A stretch of DNA of 64,000 bases from Flavobacterium sp. N502540 (GTDB taxonomy: Bacteria; Bacteroidota; Bacteroidia; Flavobacteriales; Flavobacteriaceae), in assembly GCF_025947365.1 (NCBI RefSeq), contig NZ_CP110012.1, forward strand, positions 1,612,001 to 1,676,000. Direction: 5' to 3'. The notes below the pieces were generated by a model, which saw only the letters and a program-made list of their open reading frames with translations, ran no database searches and was not told the origin of the DNA. Of this stretch, positions 54,643-63,740 are shown piece by piece (position 1 is the first letter of the stretch; each line of letters starts with the position of its first letter). The translations under genes were made by a program, and so were the position numbers.

Positions 54643-55390
54643 GTCACTTCGACGCAAGGAGAAATCTTAGCAAGTAACTACGCAACAATTATCCAATCTT
54701 TGTAGAGCTTCTTACTAAGATTTCTCGTTCCTCGAAATGACAAAGTTTGCGCAAAATATCGTTGTTAACAATAACAAACAACACAGGTTTTAAAAACCTG
54801 TCCGCTTTAGCAACGAAGTAAATCTTCGTAACAATTGTCAATCTTTGTAGAGCTTCTTACTAAGATTTCTCCTTCCTCGAAATGACAAAGTTTGCGCAAA
54901 ATATCGTTGTTAACAATAACAAACAACACAGGTTTTAAAAACCTGTCCGCTTTAGCAACGAAGTAAATCTTCGTAACAATTGTCAATCTTTGTAGAGCTT
55001 CTTACTAAGATTTCTCCTTCCTCGAAATGACAAAGTTTGCGCAAAATATCGTTGTTAACAATAACAAACAACACAGGTTTTAAAAACCTGTCCGCTTTAG
55101 CAACGAAGTAAATCTTCGTAACAATTGTCAATCTTTGTAGAGCTTCTTACTAAGATTTCTCGTTTCTCGAAATGACAAAGTTTGCGCAAAATATCGTTGT
55201 TAACAATAACAAACCGGACAGGTTTTAAAAACCTGTCCGGTTTAGCAACGAAGTAAATCTTCGTAACAATTGTCCAGTCTTTGTTGAGTTTCTTGCGAAG
55301 ATTTCTCGTTCCTCGAAATGACAAAGTTTACGCAAAATATCGTTGTTAACAATTTACAAACCCTACAGTTTTCAAAAAAACTGTAGGGTC
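54643..55390. repeat. 145-bp tandem repeat array (4.7 copies) with an inverted copy at the left
   Basis: Unit starts caatctttgtagagcttctt at 54694, 54839, 54984, 55129 and (diverged) 55274, with exact 145-bp spacing. Each unit contains a hairpin (acaggttttaaaaacctgt) and the palindrome gttgttaacaataacaa. At the left, 54643-54674 is an inverted copy of 54711-54741 (gtcac/ttcga...gagaaatctta). The end has another hairpin, CCTACAG/CTGTAGG (55363-55388). Confidence 0.92.
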
Positions 55391-55401
55391 TAATAAACAA
55401 A

Positions 55402-55425
55402 AAAACCTCTGAAATACAGAGGTTT
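55402..55425 (-). terminator. Terminator of the LysE-type gene
   Basis: Stem AAACCTCTG/CAGAGGTTT with a 5-nt loop, 29 bp after the stop of the gene at 55454 on the minus strand. Confidence 0.8.
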
Positions 55426-55453
55426 AATTTTATAATTTGGAGTTATTAACAAC

Positions 55454-56131
55454 TTACTTTTCAATCTTTTCGAAAGCATTTTTAACCATTTCTTTCTCTT
55501 TAGGAAACCAACCCTGAATCATTAAAACTACGCCAAAAACCATTAATACAACACTAATACCTTTTTTAATTTTCAAGATATTAACAGGTGTCATTTTAGA
55601 TTTTAACTGTTTGGCTAATAATATTTTAAGGCAATCAACTACTAAATAGGTAATGATCACCGAAGTAAAAAAAGTAAACATTCTCGAATTCTGCATTTCC
55701 AATTTTGGTCCTACAGAAATAATAACCGCTAACCAGAAACCAAGTACTCCAATGTTAATAACGTTGAGTAAAAAGCCTTTTACAAATAAACTGCCGTAGT
55801 TTCTTTTAATAATATCACGATCAATTTCTTCGTCGTTAATTTTTTCTTCTTTCCTTAATCTTACGAAAGAAATTATACCGTACGCCAGCATAATAATTCC
55901 GCCAAAAATAAAAAGAGCCGGTTTGTCTTTTAAACTCTGAATCAGTCTGTAACTTCCCAAGTAGGCAATTGCAATAAAGAAAATATCACCTAATACAACA
56001 CCAAGATCAAAAACTAATGCAGCTCTGAATCCTTTCGTAATACTGGTTTCCAATAGTATAAAAAATACCGGACCTACCATAAAACTTAAAAAAAGTCCCC
56101 ATGGCAGTCCAGCCAAAATATCATTTATCAT
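55454..56131 (-). CDS. LysE-type amino acid exporter family protein
   Basis: 225 residues with six predicted membrane helices. The N-terminus (I-L-A-G-L-P-W-G-L-F-L-S-F-M-V-G-P-V-F-F-I-L-L-E-T-S) and the next block (G-F-R-A-A-L-V-F-D-L-G-V-V-L-G-D) match the LysE/RhtB family, which exports amino acids. The acidic loop (K-E-E-K-I-N-D-E-E-I-D-R-D) between the third and fourth helices is expected. Substrate unknown. It is 14 bp downstream of the head-GIN gene and follows rnr on the same strand, so the three may be co-transcribed. Confidence 0.85.
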   Translation of the reverse strand: MINDILAGLPWGLFLSFMVGPVFFILLETSITKGFRAALVFDLGVVLGDIFFIAIAYLGSYRLIQSLKDKPALFIFGGIIMLAYGIISFVRLRKEEKINDEEIDRDIIKRNYGSLFVKGFLLNVINIGVLGFWLAVIISVGPKLEMQNSRMFTFFTSVIITYLVVDCLKILLAKQLKSKMTPVNILKIKKGISVVLMVFGVVLMIQGWFPKEKEMVKNAFEKIEK

Positions 56132-56145
56132 TCAAATACAATTTC

Positions 56146-56814
56146 TTATTTTACTTCTTCGATTTTACCTCCAAAAACCGTTTTTTGATTTATTTGCTTC
56201 GGTTTTCCATAAATGTAAATAGAGCCTCCTGCGCTCACTTTTGCATCCACAAGGGTTGAAGCATTCACATCTGCTTTTCCTCCCGCAGAAACGCTTACTT
56301 TCGTTTGTGAGGTCTTTAATTTACTTGCCAGCAAATAACCACCGGCTCCAAGACTTGCATCCTGGTTATCGGCTTTACCGCTTAAAGTAATTGAACCTCC
56401 GGAAACGGAACTTACATTTAGTTTATCAACATTCAATTCAGCAGTAATTGTTCCGCCTTCTTGTGCACTTACTTTAAATACTGTTGCTTTTATAGCATCT
56501 TTAGTAGTCACATTTGCCCCTTCATTAACATCTATAAGCTCTAAACGTTTGTAATATACAGTAATATCCAAATCATTTCCTGATAACAATTTAGGAAAAG
56601 GCATTCTTAATTTTAATAAACCTTTCTTGTTAACAACTTCGACTTCTGATTCTCTTGCTCCTTTAATCACAATCTTATTCTCGGAAGACTGAACTAATTT
56701 TACACTTAACTTATCAAATACTTTAACGGAATCAAAATCACCTAACTCTTTAGTAACCTGACCAAAAGACATCTGAACCAATAAAATTGCAGCTATTATA
56801 ACTAACTTTTTCAT
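56146..56814 (-). CDS. Head-GIN domain (DUF2807) exported protein
   Basis: 222 residues. Signal peptide residues 1-18. The mature part is a run of short beta strands (I-K-G-A-R-E-S-E-V-E-V, L-K-L-R-M-P, L-D-I-T-V-Y-Y-K, G-G-T-I-T-A-E-L-N, G-G-S-I-T-L-S-G-K-A-D) as in the head-GIN (DUF2807) family of right-handed beta-helix proteins, common in Bacteroidetes. Function unknown. Short gaps on both sides suggest an operon with rnr and the LysE-type gene. Confidence 0.87.
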   Translation of the reverse strand: MKKLVIIAAILLVQMSFGQVTKELGDFDSVKVFDKLSVKLVQSSENKIVIKGARESEVEVVNKKGLLKLRMPFPKLLSGNDLDITVYYKRLELIDVNEGANVTTKDAIKATVFKVSAQEGGTITAELNVDKLNVSSVSGGSITLSGKADNQDASLGAGGYLLASKLKTSQTKVSVSAGGKADVNASTLVDAKVSAGGSIYIYGKPKQINQKTVFGGKIEEVK

Positions 56815-56839
56815 ACTTCTATTCTTTTAAATTAAACTT

Positions 56840-59020
56840 CTATTCTGCTCTTCTTAAAAAATGAAAATCCAACTGTTTTTTAACTAAGTCGGCATTTTTA
56901 ACTTTTACATAAATTTCGTCTCCTAATTGTAAAATACTGTTTGAAGTGGCTCCCACCAATGCATATTGTTTTTCATCGAAAGTATAATAATCATCTTTTA
57001 TCTCTCTGATTCTTACCATTCCTTCGCATTTGTTGGAAACTATCTCTACATAAATTCCCCATTCTGTAACACCGGAAATAACACCAAGAAATTCTTCGTC
57101 CTGATGATCCTGCATGTATTTCACCTGCATGTATTTGATACTATCTCGCTCAGCATTAGTGGCTAAACTTTCCATATTCGAACAATGTAAACATTTTGTT
57201 TCGTAGGCTTCTTCATCTACAGAAGTTCCATTGTCTAAATAATACTGCAGTAAGCGGTGTACCATAACGTCCGGATAACGACGAATTGGTGACGTAAAAT
57301 GGCTGTAATAATCAAAAGCTAAACCATAGTGACCGATATTCTCTGTCGAATATTTGGCTTTACTCATACTTCTGATCGCAAGTGTATCAATTAAATTCTG
57401 CTCTTTTTTACCATTTACCTCTTCCATCAAAGCATTCAATGATTTCGAAATATCTCCCTTGTTTCTAAAATCTATTTTGTAACCAAATTTAGCGATTACG
57501 GTTTGCATCGCAATTAATTTGTCTTCGTTAGGTTCATCATGGATTCTGTAAACGAATGTTTTCTTTTGTTTACCAATGTATTCTGCTACTTTTCTATTGG
57601 CTAAAAGCATAAATTCTTCGATCAGATGATTCGCATCTTTTGAAATTTTGAAATACACTCCTTCCGGTTCTCCTTCTTCATCCAGGTTGAATTTTACTTC
57701 AACTTTATCAAAAGAAATAGCTCCATTGGCCATTCTTTTCTTTCTCAGAATCTTTGCTAACTCATCTAATTTTAAAGTCGCTTCCGTAATTTCATCAGAA
57801 ACCGTATACGATTCTCCGGTAATTGAGATATCAACAGGAATTGTATTGTCTTTTGTTTCAATTATATACTGTGCTTCTTCGTATGCAAATCGCTGATCGG
57901 AATAAATCACAGTTCTTCCAAACCATTGGTTAATAACCTGTGCAGTTGGAGAAACTTCAAAAATCGCTGAGAAAGTATATTTCTCTTCATTTGGACGTAA
58001 TGAACAGGCAAAATTAGACAATACTTCCGGAAGCATTGGTACAACTCTATCGACCAAATAAACCGAAGTGGCACGTTGATAGGCTTCATCATCTAAGATT
58101 GTTCCTTCTTCCAGGTAATAGGAAACGTCGGCAATATGAATTCCAATTTCATAATTTCCATTCTCTAACTTTTTGAAAGACAATGCATCATCAAAATCTT
58201 TAGCATCTTTCGGATCTATCGTAAACGTAAGTGTATCACGCATATCACGACGTTTTGCAATCTCAGCTTCCTGAATTGAGGTATCAATTTTTTGAGCATA
58301 GACTTCTACTTCTACCGGAAAATCTGCCGGTAAACCGTATTCGGCTAAAATAGCATGAATCTCAGTATTGTGTTCACCCGGTTTTCCTAAAACTCTTAAT
58401 ACAGATCCAAACGGACTATCGGCTCTTTTTGGCCAGTCTTCAATGGTAACTAAAACAACATCACCATTTTCTGCCTCCCCTATTTTATCTTTTGGAATAA
58501 AAATATCCGTGTACATTTTAGGGTTTGCAGTAGATACAAAAGCAAAATTGGCCTGAATATCTATCACTCCAACAAACTCTGTTTTATTTCTTTCTATAAC
58601 ACTAATTACTTCTCCTTCAGGTCTTTTACCTTTTCTTCGGTTGTAAACATAAACTTTTACTTTGTCTTTGTCTAAAGCTCTGTTTAAATTATTGGTTGGA
58701 ATAAATACATCTTCGCTAAACTCCTCACAAATAAAATAGGCCGTTTTACGGCTAGTCATATCTATGGTTCCTTCGTAATAATCCTGACTTTCGGCTTTTA
58801 CTAAATATTTACCCGGTTCTGATTCTATAATCTTTTTTGAAGCAGCCAGAATCTTTAAATCTTTTATAATCTGATTTCTGCTTTTGGTATCATCTAGTTC
58901 TAACTTTGCTGCTATTTGTTTGTAGTTGAATGTTTTATTTGGGCTTTGCGATAAAATTTTTACTATTTTACTGGAGAAATCTTTCTCTTTTTTTATCGGC
59001 TTTCTAATTTTCTTACTCAT
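56840..59020 (-). CDS. rnr: Ribonuclease R
   Basis: 726 residues. It degrades structured RNA from 3' to 5'. The N-terminal winged-helix region (about 15-75) is followed by cold-shock-like domains (about 80-230). The RNB catalytic core starts about 260 with T-I-D-P-K-D-A-K-D-F-D-D-A (267-279), the metal-binding aspartates. The C-terminal S1 domain spans about 640-720 (F-L-G-V-I-S-G-V-T-E-W-G-I-Y-V-E). Length is on the normal side. It does not carry the lysine-rich tail of the E. coli protein. It precedes the head-GIN gene by 25 bp. Confidence 0.95.
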   Translation of the reverse strand: MSKKIRKPIKKEKDFSSKIVKILSQSPNKTFNYKQIAAKLELDDTKSRNQIIKDLKILAASKKIIESEPGKYLVKAESQDYYEGTIDMTSRKTAYFICEEFSEDVFIPTNNLNRALDKDKVKVYVYNRRKGKRPEGEVISVIERNKTEFVGVIDIQANFAFVSTANPKMYTDIFIPKDKIGEAENGDVVLVTIEDWPKRADSPFGSVLRVLGKPGEHNTEIHAILAEYGLPADFPVEVEVYAQKIDTSIQEAEIAKRRDMRDTLTFTIDPKDAKDFDDALSFKKLENGNYEIGIHIADVSYYLEEGTILDDEAYQRATSVYLVDRVVPMLPEVLSNFACSLRPNEEKYTFSAIFEVSPTAQVINQWFGRTVIYSDQRFAYEEAQYIIETKDNTIPVDISITGESYTVSDEITEATLKLDELAKILRKKRMANGAISFDKVEVKFNLDEEGEPEGVYFKISKDANHLIEEFMLLANRKVAEYIGKQKKTFVYRIHDEPNEDKLIAMQTVIAKFGYKIDFRNKGDISKSLNALMEEVNGKKEQNLIDTLAIRSMSKAKYSTENIGHYGLAFDYYSHFTSPIRRYPDVMVHRLLQYYLDNGTSVDEEAYETKCLHCSNMESLATNAERDSIKYMQVKYMQDHQDEEFLGVISGVTEWGIYVEIVSNKCEGMVRIREIKDDYYTFDEKQYALVGATSNSILQLGDEIYVKVKNADLVKKQLDFHFLRRAE

Positions 59021-59127
59021 ATATCTTTTCTTAAAAGTTTAAAATTACAAATAAGATATCAGATTATAGATTTTAACAAATAAATTATTAAAAATATAAC
59101 TTTCGTATCTTTACAAAAAGACCCAAT

Positions 59128-59361
59128 ATGGAAAGCTTTAAAACCATTGCAGTATTCAATTACCTGCACGAAACAGTTGTTCTGAAACACTTATTAGAAC
59201 AAGAAGAGATTCCTTATTTTTTTGAAAACGAAATGACCCTTTCTGTCGTTCCCATGTACACTTCCGCTCTCGGTGGAATCAAACTCAAAGTTCATCCAAA
59301 CGATTTCGAAGAAGTTCAGCAAATTCTGGACAATCTGAACAATCCTCTGAAAATCGTTTGA
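59128..59361 (+). CDS. DUF2007 domain protein
   Basis: 77 residues. The pattern L-H-E-T-V-V-L-K-H-L-L-E-Q-E-E-I-P-Y-F-F-E-N-E and G-G-I-K-L-K-V-H-P-N-D-F-E-E-V matches the DUF2007 fold (a ferredoxin-like sensor also called putative signal-transducing protein). Unknown role. A -7-like TATCTTTA is at about 59106. It diverges from rnr. Confidence 0.82.
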   Translation: MESFKTIAVFNYLHETVVLKHLLEQEEIPYFFENEMTLSVVPMYTSALGGIKLKVHPNDFEEVQQILDNLNNPLKIV

Positions 59362-60175
59362 AACAACAATCAAAAACAAATTCAAATTAGCTTTGAATTC
59401 AAATAAAATTTAATTTTTTTCTTTTTCAGTTTTCAAAGTTGTCAACATATATTAAATACAACAAAAAAGAATTTTAAAAATTTAAAAAAATTTGTTTGTT
59501 ATTATAGCTTGTTAATATGTGCTATAAATTTATTTTTAAAAGCATTGAAATGAAGTTTCTCTTAGTTATCTTGAGTTATCAACATACTTATATTTTGTTA
59601 AAGGATTAATTTCTAAGAGTTTTTGTATTTTAATTAACAACGGTTGACAACCAAAAATGAAATCAATTTGTAGATAACTTCATAAGTTGATTTTTGTTGA
59701 AAATGGCATTTTTGATATTGATAACTTTTCCAAAAATTCCTCAAACTTTATTAGGTTATTTCATTCCGGTTTTGGATTAGGTTTTTTTTCGACACGACCA
59801 AAAAAAACTTCTTATTTTCTATTCTAACTTATTAACAAATAATGTTAACTTAAAGTTAATTGAATATCAACGAATTACGAATCGCTATCAACACTTCAAA
59901 ATTTTAACAAATATTATGATTATTCTTTATTGGTAATGAGACAGTTACAGAGTTGTTAATAATGTTAATAACTGTTAAGAATTTGATAGTATGATAGTTA
60001 TAAATTTTGTTTTTTGACGGCTGGTTTTACGAATGTACATCCGTTATAATTGAGATGATTTATGGAATGTTTATAAGTGAGCAGAAAAAAGAAATTCGCG
60101 AAAATTGATGTATTTCGTGGCAAACATTTATTAATTGAGTAAATTTGTACCACACAACTTAATAGTATAAAAAAA
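59362..60175. other. 814-bp AT-rich intergenic region; replication-origin candidate
   Basis: No open frame that looks like a gene. Near-DnaA-box nonamers (TTWTCCACA-like with A for C) occur: TTGTCAACA 59439-59447, TTATCAACA 59576-59584, TTGTCAACC 59650-59642 (minus), TTTTCAACA 59703-59695 (minus), ATATCAACG 59864-59872 and CTATCAACA 59885-59893. Many TTAACA/TGTTAA tracts are present. A TAAATTTG box (60140-60147) lies 29 bp upstream of rpiB. Confidence 0.4.
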
Positions 60176-60607
60176 ATGAAAATTTCGATAGGAAATGACC
60201 ACGCAGGACCGGATTATAAAAAAGCAATTGTTGCAATGCTGCAGGCAAAAGGATATGAAGTAACCAATTATGGGACTGATACAGAGGCTTCTGTTGATTA
60301 TCCTGATTTTGGCCACCCGGTTGCAAGTGATGTATCTGAAGGTAAAGCTGATTTTGGAATTGTAATCTGCGGTAGCGGAAACGGAATTGCAATGACGGCT
60401 AACAAACATCCAAAAGTAAGAGCTGGTTTATGCTGGACTAAAGAAATTGCTTATTTAACACGTTTACACAACGATGCTAATATTGTAAGTATTCCGGCTC
60501 GTTTTACCTCTATTCCTCAAGCAGTTGAGATTGTTGAAACCTTTTTAACAACGGAATTTGAAGGCGGAAGACATCAAAATAGAGTGAATAAAATTGCTTG
60601 CCAGTAA
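60176..60607 (+). CDS. rpiB: Ribose 5-phosphate isomerase B
   Basis: 143 residues. It interconverts ribose 5-phosphate and ribulose 5-phosphate. Motifs: I-G-N-D-H-A-G-P-D-Y-K (5-15), the catalytic Cys65 in I-V-I-C-G-S-G-N-G-I-A-M, N-K-H-P-K-V-R-A-G-L and the C-terminal F-L-T-T-E-F-E-G-G-R-H. Length matches the family. Independent transcription is likely, since the gap upstream is long and a terminator follows. Confidence 0.96.
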   Translation: MKISIGNDHAGPDYKKAIVAMLQAKGYEVTNYGTDTEASVDYPDFGHPVASDVSEGKADFGIVICGSGNGIAMTANKHPKVRAGLCWTKEIAYLTRLHNDANIVSIPARFTSIPQAVEIVETFLTTEFEGGRHQNRVNKIACQ

Positions 60608-60652
60608 AAAGTCAAAAAAAATTCGGTGCTTCGCACCAATACTAAATATATA

Positions 60653-60684
60653 AGCCGGGTGGATTTTTAAAATTCATCCGGTTT
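60653..60684 (+). terminator. rpiB terminator
   Basis: Stem from AGCCGG-TGGATTTT and AAAATTCATCCGGTTT, 46 bp after the rpiB stop; a smaller hairpin GGTGC-TTC-GCACC lies just before it. Confidence 0.75.
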
Positions 60685-60761
60685 GTTGTTTAAATAACTA
60701 AAACTACACTTTTAAGTAATTGATAAAAAGGTATTTATGTAGTTATTAACAATGTAATTGT

Positions 60762-61031
60762 TTAAAATTTAACTTTCATTTTTAGATAAATCAATACAAT
60801 CTGAATGAAAAAAATAAACGAGAATTTTATAATAAAAGAAGATTTGCTCGTTTTATGTCTAAAGAATAACATTGCTAAGAACAATCCAATTGTGCCGCCA
60901 ATGGCTTCAAGAAAAAATAAGGTGTTTTCAGGGATTCTTTGTTTGTTTTTCCGGGCTTGATATTTATCATATCCCGCGAGAATAAAAACGGTGATATTTA
61001 CAACTAAAAAATACGTTAATAAAACTTCCAT
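60762..61031 (-). CDS. DUF1294 membrane protein
   Basis: 89 residues with two or three hydrophobic helices (about 3-22, 38-60, 67-85). Between them is A-G-Y-D-K-Y-Q-A-R-K-N-K-Q-R-I-P-E, the conserved cytoplasmic loop of DUF1294, followed by L-E-A-I-G-G-T-I-G. Unknown function. In many bacteria it is fused to a cold-shock domain; here it is free-standing. Confidence 0.85.
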   Translation of the reverse strand: MEVLLTYFLVVNITVFILAGYDKYQARKNKQRIPENTLFFLEAIGGTIGLFLAMLFFRHKTSKSSFIIKFSFIFFIQIVLIYLKMKVKF

Positions 61032-61147
61032 TGGCTAAAAATTAAAAACAAAGATATTATTTTAGCCGGGTGATTGGTTAATCTAATGTCGATTTTGACA
61101 GACAGATTATCTCATTTTCTAATCCAGAAATTATTTCATTATAAAGT

Positions 61148-63271
61148 ATGACTAATATTCAATTCATTGCCAAGTCTGTTCCAACAGCAGCAATTAACAT
61201 TCAAAACACGGTAAAATTACTAGAAGAAGATTGTACTGTTCCGTTTATTTCCCGTTACCGAAAAGATACAACCGGAAATCTGGACGAAGTTCAAATTGAG
61301 CAGATTGCAAAACTCCAAAAGGAATATGAAACGATTGTAAAACGCAAAGAAGCGGTTTTGAAATCTATTGAAGAACAAAAATCGCTAACTCCCGAATTGA
61401 AGCATAAAATTGAACAAAGTTTTGATTTACAGGAAATAGAAGATTTTTATCTGCCTTTTAAAAAGAAGAAAAAAACAAAAGCTGATGTTGCACGTGAATT
61501 TGGTTTAGAGCCATTGGCAAAAATCATTATGTCAGAGAATGATGTTGATGTTGATTTTATTTCGACACAATACCTGAACGAAAATGTGATTAATGAAGAA
61601 GCTGCCATGCAGGGCGCACGAGATATTATTGCAGAATGGATTAATGAAAATATTTATGTTCGTAAACAATTGCGAAGATTGTATCAACGCAAAGCAGTGA
61701 TAGCAACTAAAGTTGTAAAAAAGAAGAGTGAAGAAGAAGGGGCTCAAAAGTTCAGTCAGTATTTTGAGTGGGAAGAGCCATTGACAAAAGCGCCGTCACA
61801 TCGTTTATTAGCAATGCTTCGTGCTGAAAATGAAGGTTTTGTGAAAATGAAAGTAGATGTCGATTTAGATGAAGCTTATGATATTATTGATGAAATCATC
61901 ATTAAAAAACAAAACAGTACAACCGCACATTTGCAGTTAGCGATTGAAGACAGTTATAAACGATTGCTAAATCCTGCTATTGGAAATGAAACTTTGCAGG
62001 AGGCAAAAGCAAAAGCAGATGCTAATTCAATTCAGGTTTTTGCGAATAATTTAGGACAGTTATTATTAGCGCCGCCGTTGGGAGAAAAGCGTATTTTGGC
62101 CATAGATCCGGGATTTAGAAGCGGTTGTAAAGTAGTTTGTTTAGATGAAAAAGGAGATTTGTTGTATAACGAAACTATTTATCCTCACGCGCCTCAAAAT
62201 GAGGAAACTATGGCAATCAAGAAGATTCGTTCTATGGTAAATGCTTATCAGATTGATGCTATTTCTATTGGAAACGGAACCGCTTCGCGTGAAACGGAGT
62301 TTTTCATCAAAAAAATCGCGTTCGACAAACCGTTACAGGTTTTTATTGTTTCTGAGGCAGGAGCGTCGGTATATTCGGCATCAAAAATTGCGAGGGAGGA
62401 ATTTCCAAATTATGATGTTACGGTTCGTGGATCGGTTTCTATTGGAAGACGACTTTCAGATCCTTTGGCCGAATTGGTAAAAATTGATCCAAAAGCAATT
62501 GGAGTTGGACAATACCAACACGATGTGGATCAGACGAAATTAAAAGAAGAATTAGACAACACGGTAATTCGTTGTGTGAACTCGGTTGGAATCAATATCA
62601 ATACGGCGAGTAAACATTTATTGAGTTATGTGAGTGGAATAGGAGAGAAGCTGGCCGAAAATATCGTTCAGTATCGTTCAGAAAATGGTCCATTTGAAGA
62701 CCGAAAACAACTTAAAAAAGTGCCTCGTTTAGGAGATAAGGCTTATCAGCAGGGAGCTGCTTTTATTAGAATTACAAATGCTAAAAATCCGCTGGACAAT
62801 TCGGCAGTGCACCCTGAGGCGTATCCGGTTGTGGAGAAAATGGCGAAAGATTTAAAACTTTCGGTAAATGAATTAATTGCTAATAAAGAGAAAACAGCCC
62901 TTATTAAGGCCGAAAATTATATTACTCCTCAAATTGGGTTATTAACTTTAAAAGATATTATAAAAGAGCTTGAAAAGCCTGGATTAGACCCGAGAAAGTC
63001 GGCTAAGGTTTTTGAGTTTGATGCCAATGTAAAATCGATCAAAGATTTGAAAACCGGAATGATTTTACCGGGAATTGTAAATAACATTACCAATTTTGGC
63101 TGTTTTGTTGATATTGGAATTAAAGAAAGTGGCCTGGTTCACATTTCTCAGCTAAAAGCAGGATTTGTCAGCGATGTAAACGAAGTAGTAAAACTACATC
63201 AGCATGTTGACGTTAAGGTTACTGAGGTTGATGAAGACAGAAAGAGAATTCAGCTGACGATGATACTATAA
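61148..63271 (+). CDS. tex: Tex-family RNA-binding transcription accessory protein
   Basis: 707 residues. Domains in order: helical N-terminal Tex region (about 1-190, P-F-I-S-R-Y-R-K), a YqgF/RuvX-like nuclease-type fold (about 320-420, I-L-A-I-D-P-G-F-R-S-G-C-K), helix-hairpin-helix pair (about 480-550, V-G-I-N-I-N-T-A-S and Y-V-S-G-I-G-E-K-L-A), and a C-terminal S1 domain (about 640-705). Tex binds nucleic acid and affects transcription and toxin expression in other bacteria. Near full family length. Confidence 0.93.
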   Translation: MTNIQFIAKSVPTAAINIQNTVKLLEEDCTVPFISRYRKDTTGNLDEVQIEQIAKLQKEYETIVKRKEAVLKSIEEQKSLTPELKHKIEQSFDLQEIEDFYLPFKKKKKTKADVAREFGLEPLAKIIMSENDVDVDFISTQYLNENVINEEAAMQGARDIIAEWINENIYVRKQLRRLYQRKAVIATKVVKKKSEEEGAQKFSQYFEWEEPLTKAPSHRLLAMLRAENEGFVKMKVDVDLDEAYDIIDEIIIKKQNSTTAHLQLAIEDSYKRLLNPAIGNETLQEAKAKADANSIQVFANNLGQLLLAPPLGEKRILAIDPGFRSGCKVVCLDEKGDLLYNETIYPHAPQNEETMAIKKIRSMVNAYQIDAISIGNGTASRETEFFIKKIAFDKPLQVFIVSEAGASVYSASKIAREEFPNYDVTVRGSVSIGRRLSDPLAELVKIDPKAIGVGQYQHDVDQTKLKEELDNTVIRCVNSVGININTASKHLLSYVSGIGEKLAENIVQYRSENGPFEDRKQLKKVPRLGDKAYQQGAAFIRITNAKNPLDNSAVHPEAYPVVEKMAKDLKLSVNELIANKEKTALIKAENYITPQIGLLTLKDIIKELEKPGLDPRKSAKVFEFDANVKSIKDLKTGMILPGIVNNITNFGCFVDIGIKESGLVHISQLKAGFVSDVNEVVKLHQHVDVKVTEVDEDRKRIQLTMIL

Positions 63272-63283
63272 AAAAGGAAATAA

Positions 63284-63327
63284 AAAAATCCCAAATTACA
63301 ATCTTATATAATTGTAATTTGGGATTT
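63284..63327. terminator. Bidirectional terminator between tex and tatA
   Basis: Stem AAATCCCAAATTACAAT (63286-63302) with ATTGTAATTTGGGATTT (63311-63327), a 17-bp perfect inverted repeat between converging genes. Confidence 0.92.
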
Positions 63328-63345
63328 CTAACAACTCGAAAGTTA

Positions 63346-63528
63346 TTATTTTGTTTCTTCCTCTTCTTTTTTAGCAGCAGGAGCAGATTGATCATCCTTA
63401 GCGGCATTTTTGAATTCTTTAATTCCGCTTCCTAAACCTTTCATTAATTCCGGAATTTTTTTACCTCCAAAAAGTAATATCACAATACCTACTATTACGA
63501 GGATTTCTGTAAGACCTAATCTTCCCAT
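63346..63528 (-). CDS. tatA: Twin-arginine translocase subunit TatA/TatE family
   Basis: 60 residues. One membrane helix (about 4-22, with the glycine-rich end [12 protein letters not shown]), then an amphipathic helix ([12 protein letters not shown]) and an acidic/lysine tail, the standard TatA layout. It forms the pore of the Tat system that exports folded proteins. tatC is not in the window. It is transcribed toward tex. Confidence 0.93.
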   Translation of the reverse strand: MGRLGLTEILVIVGIVILLFGGKKIPELMKGLGSGIKEFKNAAKDDQSAPAAKKEEEETK

Positions 63529-63740
63529 GATTGTATATTTAATGCCGAAGCAAATTGTTTTCTAAATTTTAAGCAAAGGTATATAGAAATATACGAACAA
63601 GGAGTCTTTTTAGATTAAAATATTTGTTTGTGACAGCGTTAAATATTTTATAAAATAGTAAAATAAGTGTATTCGTTCATTTTTGTCCCGCAGCAACAAG
63701 ACGATTAATTGTTATATTTGCTCGTAATAAATAACCATAA

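Noticed and set aside
55097..55324. 75-residue minus-strand frame starting M-S-F-R-G-T-R-N-L
   Set aside because: Lies wholly within the 145-bp repeat array; the frame is repeated sequence, with no sign of protein-level constraint.
54694..55390. CRISPR array
   Set aside because: Whole 145-bp units are repeated without variable spacers, and no cas genes are nearby.
60131..60409. 92-codon and 77-codon minus-strand frames over rpiB
   Set aside because: Antisense to the confident rpiB gene.
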